Both the position numbers and the translations under genes were made by a program. This document shows, piece by piece, positions 32,770 to 39,730 of a DNA stretch of 39,730 nucleotides. Source of the DNA: Beroe ovata (lineage: Eukaryota > Ctenophora > Nuda > Beroida > Beroidae); NCBI GenBank assembly GCA_946803715.1, contig CAMPET010000084.1, forward strand, positions 10,623 through 50,352. The letters run 5' to 3'. Numbering within the stretch: position 1 is the first letter of the stretch; the number at the start of each line of letters is the position of its first letter. The notes under the pieces were generated by a model. It was not told where the DNA came from. It worked only from the letters and a program-made list of their open reading frames with translations, and did no database searches.

Positions 32770-33000
32770 GAATCTCTTGACACCAGCCCTTCTTGACACC
32801 ACTCGGGCACCACTTTAAATCTACATTATTTCCTTGACACCACTTGCTCTCTGATATCGCGTCCTCTTGACACCACTTGCACTCTGGCACCACTCCCTCT
32901 TGACACCACTTTTATTTGACAAAACTTCATCTCAACATGACAGCTTCCTCATCAAACTACCTAGAGCCACATAATGACACCACAATTCTCGCGAAACCAT
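32770..33000 (+). repeat. TTGACACCACTT motif cluster
   Basis: About nine copies or near-copies of CTTGACACCACT(T) with irregular spacing, directly after the transglutaminase-like gene; scattered further copies reach about 33490. Confidence 0.8.
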
Positions 33001-33139
33001 CATACTTGACAATGATCTAATGATTAACTCCGCACAATATTAATCCAGAGACCCAGAGATATGATAATTATTGATCCCAACCCTCTCTCTTTTACCCCCA
33101 TATAGGTACAGAATATAAAACTCGTGACACCACAAGGAA

Positions 33140-33198
33140 TATACGCGAGTGTGTATGTGGTGTCACACGTGACATCACACAGGTGTCACGTGACATAA
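33140..33198. repeat. Palindromic GTGTCACGTGACA-type patch
   Basis: GTGTCACACGTGACATCACA and GGTGTCACGTGACAT follow each other. Each includes a CACGTG E-box-like core or near-core; a role in transcription is only possible. Confidence 0.45.
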
Positions 33199-34720
33199 TA
33201 CACAGATTGGATCACGGCATAGCACTCGCCCATAACATACATAATAGTATTGTTACCTACTTCATATGGAGTTCCAGCGATGCGTGCGTCAAGAGTCCAA
33301 GATCAGAGACTTCACTGTTTGCTATTTATAGAATTCCGATATAAAGAGAGGAATGTGGGGGCAGTGCTATTTTTATCATCGGTGGACCCTTTCTCTCGAG
33401 GTCTTTGACACCACTCCAGTTTGAAACCATTCCCTGAGCTTGACACGACTTCCGTTTGCCACCATGACAGTAAACACACGACACCACTCTTTAATCATTT
33501 GTAAAGATCACGCTCTTCGATCACACCAACAAAATCATCAGAACCTTTCTTTGATCTTCAAAACATTTTCCATCGCGGGGATAAATCGTATATATACCCG
33601 GGGTTAAACTTCCATTTAATAACAAATTGACATGTGAAATATTCCTGAACCGAATTCACATCTCCGGAATCATCATGATTTAAAGTCATCTATAATCACC
33701 CCCATTTACCCGCGGCCAAAATTATATTTGGTATCATAATTTGATAATGGCCCGCAGATAAGCTGTACTGTCTATATCTCGAGAATTGAGAATTCCCGAT
33801 TGAAAATCTCGGCCACCGTTGGATATCATAGATCACTCCGTGTGTTTAGGAATAATAGTAGAAATAATATCGGGTCACGTGAGTTATAATGACTGTAATT
33901 TCCTAACGATCACCTTCACAATATTTGCTGTAGGTGAAATCGTTGGGAAGTATAGGAACCAAATTATTCTAAGCTCGAACTTTTCAATGAACGCGATACG
34001 TTAAACACCGAAAAATTTTTGTCAACTGCGCAAAGCACTCGAGCAAAATATGATTACGTCAAGAATTAATCGTGCTAATTGAGGAAAACCTAGTTTTGCA
34101 TTTCCAAGAGATAATGAGTTAATGGTCTCGAGCTGGATATTTTCAAACTTTTGCAATTACGAGCCGTGCTGAAATTACACATCGCGCCACACTTTCACAC
34201 ACAGTCACACCCACAAACAAACAAACGTAGAGATTCGTGTCTGTCTTGACTCTTGACACAAGTTTTTTGTTTGCTTCTACCGCTAATAAGCGACTTCTTG
34301 ATCCGGTCATCATATGGACCGCCAATCGTCTCAGCTAGATTTTGGCCCCGATCATGGGAGAAAATCATAATCGTTTCATAATGAAACGCGAGATTTGCAT
34401 TTCAAACCCAAATCCGCATGAGTTTCAGTTCCGATATCCTTCTCCTGCCGTTTGTCGCTTCGATATCGTGTGTCCACAATAGAAAATATACATCTAACAA
34501 TTTGCCGACGTTTACATCATATGTACCGACACTATAATATTCCTAAGATCTCAGGAGATCGGCTTATGGAGGGTTAACAGCGGAAATTATGATCACTTAG
34601 ATGTACATAACCGCTTAAATTCAACATGATTCGCGCGGATAAAAACAACTCATCGTGATTTTTGCTTGAATTCTACCTCGCCAGTCTCGAGTTGTTATAT
34701 GACACTCTTTTTCTTAGCAG

Positions 34721-34808
34721 GATCGCTACAGGGCACTTCATTGATGACAACCAAGAGACTGCAGAACTCATCGGCACTCCACTGAAACCAAGCTCTGATA
34801 GCTACTAA
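34721..34808 (+). CDS. Possible orphan terminal exon
   Basis: A good acceptor (CTTTTTCTTAGCAG) precedes an open stretch that reads ATGHFIDDNQETAELIGTPL and ends soon after in TAA. No upstream exon was found to join it. It may end a gene whose other exons I missed, or be a non-coding 5' exon of the next gene. Confidence 0.25.
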
Positions 34809-34860
34809 GAACTATATTGTCGAAACCTCAGAAACCATCCCCCTAACTCCACAGCTCCAG

Positions 34861-36289
34861 ATGGGAAGTTTTTTCTGCTGTACCCTATCATCAAAAACTC
34901 AGTCGTGTGACTCAGTGGCTGCTCACGTAGTGAATGGAGATCAGGGTGTGCGTCAGGAAGAGAAGGAACTGTTAGTATCAGAGAAAGTTACGGTGAATAA
35001 CTTTGCAGCGGAGGAGAGCACTACACAGACTGATGAGGTGCAAAACGCCGGGTCGCAGAGTGGTGTGGTACCTAGTAACGGGTGTTTGTCAGAAAGTGGG
35101 CGTGGCAACCCAGCACCAGTAGTGACTAACGGTACTGTGGATCCATCGGAAACAGACGACATTGAATCGGAGAGTGGTGACTCGATAGAGGAGAGTGAAG
35201 TGAAGGAAACTCCGGTTATAGGTAAGTGTGAGTCATCCAATCGGTACGATTGATCCAAATATAGATTTTCTAGCACTCCATTCCAATATGGGTTGATATT
35301 CGGCTGTTGAGATGGTGGCTGATTAGCACCCTCTCTCTGCTATGATCCAGGTCGAGCCACTTAGAACCACTATTACTAGAAAGAGCCACTGAAAGCCACA
35401 GTGAAATCTTGGCAATTCCCCACAGAACCACACAGAGACCACCAGAACGCTGATTCCACACAACTTCTGTTCTTTTCATGCGCAGTATACAGCGATCACT
35501 ATAATCGTCAGATAATGAAGAATGCTAACAGTAATCATGACATGATCATGACGTTACTTAGGAAACGTGCTCACGTTACCACTCAGTCATTGTTGCCATG
35601 GTAACTATCAGAAAACACATGGTACAAATCAGTCACGTGTTTCATTATTCGGATGGCGTGTTCATATATAGCCTGCTCCATCATTGATAGTGTCAGTGTA
35701 TGACGTTACATTCTCGCAGAACCGAATGAGAAACCATTTTCTTTCCGTCTGCAACAAGAATTAGCGTACGTTATCATTCCCTATTTGACGATACAATCTT
35801 GGCATGGGTATAAATATAGAATCGATAGGAAATCAACGAGCAACAAAGCTGATCTGCTATTTTAGTGATTTGTGGCAAATTCTCACTTTGTTCGGATACG
35901 AATTATTCAATCCATATCATGTTTCCGAATTATAGCCTTTTGGAGCTGAAAGACGTTGGACCGAAAGAAATGCGCTACTTGATTGATTTTTCAGGTAAGT
36001 TATGGAAAAATCACAGGATGAAAATCCTTTGTTGCACATACAATTTTTCCATCCATAAGTTCCAGACCACCATTTTTTGATTTAGACCACCATATCCTGA
36101 CGTATAATTGCTTTCTACAATACACACCTAGTATGGATAATGAGACAGACATTAGACAAGTTGAGAAGCATGAGCAATGACCCACTGAGAGTTCTATCGA
36201 AAAAAAGACTTGATAATATTTTTCAAGGCACGAGTACTCTAGATGATCATATTATTATTGTTTACCGTAAACACTTGAACATGCACTGA
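34861..36289 (+). CDS. Acidic protein with N-terminal myristoylation/palmitoylation signal
   Basis: Four exons: 34861-35221, 35720-35765, 35936-35994, 36132-36289; phases agree and give 207 aa. The start is the first ATG of the long frame and opens MGSFFCC, a Gly-2 with small/Cys context that fits N-myristoylation followed by palmitoylation, so membrane attachment on the cytoplasmic side is likely. Residues 20-120 are acidic and Ser/Thr/Glu-rich, low in structure (DDIESESGDSIEESEVKE). The C-terminal 85 residues are basic and helix-prone (PFSFRLQQELALLELK, WIMRQTLDKLRS, VLSKKRLDNIFQ). I do not recognise the family. The small second and third exons (46 and 59 bp) rest on splice sites and phase alone. 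It follows the weak orphan exon at 34721-34808 on the same strand. Confidence 0.6.
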
Positions 36290-37478
36290 AACCGCTGCTC
36301 TAATCGGTATTTCATATCAAGTAGTAACTATACGTGCACGGCTCGCCCTTTCCTTTGAAATAATATGACTATTACGTTCTGTCCTGCACCTCATCCATTT
36401 TCAACAATCTTATTCATTAGTCGAAAACCTCACGAAAATGTTTCTCATACCTAGTGCCTATATATCCTTATTCCAAAACACATATCTTTGCATGGTTCCA
36501 CCTTGACAGAAAAGATTCTGACATTTTCTATCGAAATCGCTCGGAAGAAACCCGTTAGATACGAAATAAATAAGCTATTTTGAGTATCGAGCACACACTA
36601 TTTATCCAGTAGTCTGGTGTAGGTATGCGTAGATAGGATAGTTTTGCAGGACGCAGCATGAATTCGAGAGATATATATTTTTGTACATGATATATTGGTT
36701 TTTCCTACCGTAATTACAACCCCCACCCCGTGCGAGTTTATAAGTCTAGTCTAGAGGGCCCAATCTGCGGGTAGATATCATTAGCTTGGAGGAAATTAGG
36801 CGGAAGTATATAACACAAGTACATAATCTAAAACTAATGAGAGAACGGTGAAAGTCCTAATGAGGGGGTATATTTCGCACCATCATATAATACGAATACA
36901 TTAAATATGTTTGCAGGTCGTTAAAAACAGTCATTAACTTTACCCTAAGCACTGGCACATAATATAAGTGATAGATAATATGCAGTCATATCATATCGTA
37001 CTTATATAGCGACTATGATGATATCACGTTTTTAACCCTCCAAAAACAACTACCCTCATATATAAACGTAGTCTTTCCTTCCCGGAAGTCGTCTACCATA
37101 CTTGTTCCAAGTTGTCCACAGGTTTTTCCCCTCTGTTTCGGATTGTTTTACCAGTGCTGTGTGTCTCTGAGACTAATGAGGGGGGAGAGAGAGAGGCTAT
37201 TAACACAGTCTGTGAGTGTGTGCAGAAAGTGGAGTGTCGTGAGCTTTGGGATCAGGAGATTTAACAGTTCCTTAATGTTCGTGGTTTGAGATTTCAGCTA
37301 TTTTGTGTCCAGATTTTACTTTGTTGTATCTAATGTCTATTGTCTTTCTGGTTTTCCTCAACATTGTTAGAATTTTAGGAGCAACATCTGATAATAACCA
37401 GTCCTCGATTCAATAAACCCAGATACCGCCTTTCTTCTCACCACGTGTATTGTTATCCAAAATGATGTATTTCCTAAG
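36290..37478. other. AT-rich spacer, nothing recognised
   Basis: No credible exon or repeat family. It should hold the poly(A) site of the acidic-protein gene and distal promoter of the EF-hand gene. Confidence 0.5.
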
Positions 37479-37544
37479 CGCGTGTAACGTGTTCAATCAC
37501 CACGTGTAACGTGTTCAATCACCAAGTGTAACGTGTAGTAATTA
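37479..37544 (+). repeat. 22-bp direct repeat with CACGTG cores
   Basis: (C)ACGTGTAACGTGTTCAATCAC is repeated in tandem at 37479, 37501 and, degenerately, 37523, with further CACGTG at 37442 and 37551. It lies immediately upstream of the EF-hand gene start, so it could be a promoter element; this is inference. Confidence 0.7.
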
Positions 37545-37552
37545 CCCAGCAC

Positions 37553-39139
37553 GTGTGTGCGTTCAGCATGTCCAAACAACGGCCAGCTCCCGCTGTCTAC
37601 CACCCCAAACAAGTGTCCAGCTCCATTCTGCGACAGAGTGGTCACACCAGACAACCACTGAGCAACAACCACGTCAAGCTGACCAGCACCACCCGACGGT
37701 TACCACCCGCGAAACATTTTGGTCAGCAGCAGCAACAGCAACAAGTGTCACGACAGCTGCCCGTTATTAATAAGTTACCGAATAACTATGCTATGAGGGA
37801 TTATGGTCGACAAGGTAGATAGAGGGAGGAAAATGGGAATAGAGATTTTAGATTGAGAAAATCGAGTTTCTTGTGCGAGATTTGCATCAAGAACAACTCG
37901 TTATCACCCCAATATCCCATAACCTCATGATCACTAGCACAAGTAACCCAGATTCATCTTTTCAGATCAAGTGTCAGCCCCAATGAGAAAACCTATGTTC
38001 TGTAATTACAATTTTACATTTTTCTTTCAAAAAAACATTCCGATAACTTGCCGTGAACTATACTTTTACTTAGCGTTTTTATAGAAATAAGGAAACTTTT
38101 TTCCCTCAAGAATTAGACTCTCTAACCCCTATTCTCCTCCAGACGAGCCTCGACCAGATGTCAAGCTGTCAGCATCCGAGATGGCAGAGTTACAGGACAT
38201 ATTCCGGATGTTTGACAAGGATAATAGNCTTTGGTTTAGGAGCAACACTTTGGTTTAGGGGCACCACTACGGTTTAGGAGCAACACTTTGGTTTAGGGGC
38301 ACCACTTCGGTTTAGGGGCGCCACTTCGGTTTAGGGGCACCAATCCGGGATGTTGAAGTTGTTTTGGGGAATTTAGAGGGCACTCTCGAGGGGTATTGAG
38401 GAAAGGGGGTAAACTAATATTTAAGTAGTCGAGGATAGTAAGAAATGCGAGGGGGTTGGTTCTCATGTTTTCAATCCACCATGGCTTCAGACCATAACGT
38501 GTATCGTAGAAATCAATCATTTGATAATTCAGGTATCGTAGCCTCGAAGGAAGATCTCAATGACATGATCGCCGAAGCGGATGCCGATCATTCTGGAACC
38601 ATAGAATTCGAAGGTGAGACCAGCAATACCTACCAACTTAGTATCTAAATCATAATTAAGATAATAAACTACAGAGCATTCATAAAGGAATGCTTTCACA
38701 AAGAAAGTTGCTCTCAGTCCCTATGACATCACTCCCAGTGACATTGCCTCTTGTTTCAGAGTTCAAGGTGCTCATTGGACCACATTTCCAGCGGGAGAAG
38801 CCCCCAGAGGACTTTATAGACGCTTTCAAGTTCTTTGATAAAGACGGGGACGGTTACATATCAAGGTTGTTAGAGCTAACCGTCTATTGATCGAGTTGAT
38901 GAGATAGACATTGAAAACAAGAACTTGTTATTCACCTGAAAACTTGATAGGTTCTTAAAATTTGCTGCAAAAGTCACTCTCCCCCGTTTCCCAGGTCTGA
39001 GTTGCGGACCATAATGAACAATGTGGACAACAACCTGGCCGAGGCGGACATTGAGGAGATGATACGGGAGGCAGATTCCAACGGAGACGGAAAAATCGAC
39101 TTTGACGAGTTCACCAAGATGATGCAGAACCAGCAGTAA
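37553..39139 (+). CDS. Calmodulin-like EF-hand protein, first EF-hand broken by assembly junction
   Basis: Exons 37553-37814, 38143-38227 (cut short), 38533-38613, 38760-38865 and 38995-39139. The start is ATG 37553 or the in-frame ATG 37568. An unusual N-terminal extension of ~85 residues is basic and Gln-rich (a seven-Gln run). Then the calmodulin fold: SASEMAELQDIFRMFDKDNS begins EF-hand 1, which ends abruptly at an N (38228). EF-hand 2 (DADHSGTIEFEE), EF-hand 3 (DKDGDGYISRSE) and EF-hand 4 (DSNGDGKIDFDE) have intact acidic ligands and Gly-6, so should bind calcium. The end is FDEFTKMMQNQQ, close to calmodulin. A Pro insertion (GPHFQREKPPEDF) replaces the calmodulin central linker. The missing piece of exon 2 is more likely an assembly fault than a real mutation. 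It is a calmodulin relative, not canonical calmodulin. Confidence 0.9.
38228..38345 (+). repeat. ~20-bp GGTTTAGG(A/G)GC(A/C)ACACT minisatellite beside an N
   Basis: Six units of about 20 bp (TTTGGTTTAGGAGCAACACT / TTCGGTTTAGGGGCACCACT) start immediately after the ambiguous base at 38228, inside what should be coding sequence of the EF-hand gene. The junction is likely a collapsed or misjoined repeat. Confidence 0.9.
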
Positions 39140-39675
39140 GATGTCATAGATCACGAAAATTACAAAAACTCTGGATCAATAACTATAGATCACAAAAACT
39201 GGCGCCAATTGATCATAGACAGTTCGTTCCTTTTCACAACAAGGCTTTGTTTCGTGATTTCCATCAGCGACACTGATTCAGTGTGGCTCTATCGGATTAT
39301 TTGGAAAGTTTTCGATGAAATACGACATTCAAACATGGACTGACCATATCATAGCTATCACGTTATTTATAATTTTTTTGTAACTGTTTTTTCGAGCATA
39401 CGATGATAAGATTTGTAGATATTCTTGTTATTCTGTGTACATAATATTATCGTCCTCAACTCCCGTAAAGATATTTGTAAAGTTGAAGGCCGGAGCATCA
39501 TAATTTCTATGGAAAATGTTGTATTTATTATTTGTTTGTTCGAAACTCGTAAAGTTGATTCTCAATTGTGATCAATAAGCTCGTGCTCAAACAGAAGAAG
39601 TGCAGAGAATTTCGTAAAATCCTAAATTCTTCATCGCCAATTCTTCTTCCGATAACCACAAACACCCGCACACAC
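39140..39675. other. 3' flank of EF-hand gene
   Basis: AT-rich, no further exon. Presumed 3' untranslated region and spacer. Confidence 0.5.
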
Positions 39676-39676
39676 T

Positions 39677-39730
<54 letters not shown>
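39676..39730. repeat. (CA)n microsatellite at window end
   Basis: Uninterrupted CA run reaching the last base. Confidence 0.97.

Larger units (their letters stand above)
32700..34860. other. Spacer with motif clusters and one possible orphan exon
   Basis: Contains TTGACACCAC clusters (32770-33000 and 33400-33490) and a CACGTG/TCACGTGA-rich patch (33140-33200). The rest is AT-rich with no gene recognised apart from the weak exon at 34721-34808. Confidence 0.5.

Noticed and set aside
33819-34004. 61-aa plus-strand open frame as a small gene
   Set aside because: AT-rich, no splice or initiation context and no recognisable motif.

Overview
The window is eukaryotic nuclear DNA and looks like an early-branching animal, most likely a sponge. 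Genes are split by short GT-AG introns (roughly 50-700 bp), genes are close together, and the content includes an FG nucleoporin, an adhesion GPCR with a GPS cleavage motif, an EF-hand protein and a transglutaminase-like/discoidin protein. The species assignment is inference; no marker gene fixes it. The window starts and ends in (TG)n/(CA)n microsatellites, and a run of N (20062-20999) lies inside a (TG)n-bounded intron of the receptor gene.

Left block (1-9.6 kb, all + strand): an 11-exon 3'-partial gene for a single-pass membrane protein with a long basic Ser/Arg-rich cytoplasmic tail (753-4321; faintly like the gamete fusogen HAP2/GCS1, unproven); nucleoporin Nup62 (5576-8313, 12 exons, complete); and a 156-aa single-pass protein of the size and layout of complex I subunit NDUFB11 (8608-9632). 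Between the first two lie nested GC-rich inverted-repeat elements, including two copies of a ~75-bp palindromic mini-transposon, each with a clear 8-bp target duplication.

Repeat block (10.6-17.7 kb): two arrays of a ~140-bp repeat, six units each and in opposite orientation, enclose three ~0.7-kb palindromes spaced ~1 kb apart, plus a tRNA-derived SINE-like pair. I read this as a large foldback-type composite element. The core of the first palindrome is inverted relative to the other two. No transposase was seen.

Middle block (18.2-25.3 kb, - strand): a 21-exon adhesion GPCR with cysteine-rich GCC2/GCC3-like repeats, a GAIN domain, a GPS motif and seven membrane segments; splice phases agree across every junction. 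Next is a 10-copy, 172-bp satellite (26351-28050) that ends just past the 3' end of an intronless rhodopsin-like 7TM receptor (28122-29147, - strand).

Right block (+ strand): a secreted 752-aa transglutaminase-fold protein with two discoidin-like domains (30060-32699, 3 exons); a 207-aa acidic protein with an N-terminal myristoylation/palmitoylation signal (34861-36289, 4 exons); and a calmodulin-like EF-hand protein (37553-39139) whose first EF-hand is broken at a single-N assembly junction beside a minisatellite. A dispersed motif, TTGACACCAC, recurs through introns and spacers on the coding strand of the surrounding genes. The genes do not form a pathway; they are ordinary neighbours, though both receptors and the two proteins with extracellular domains suggest several surface/secreted products.
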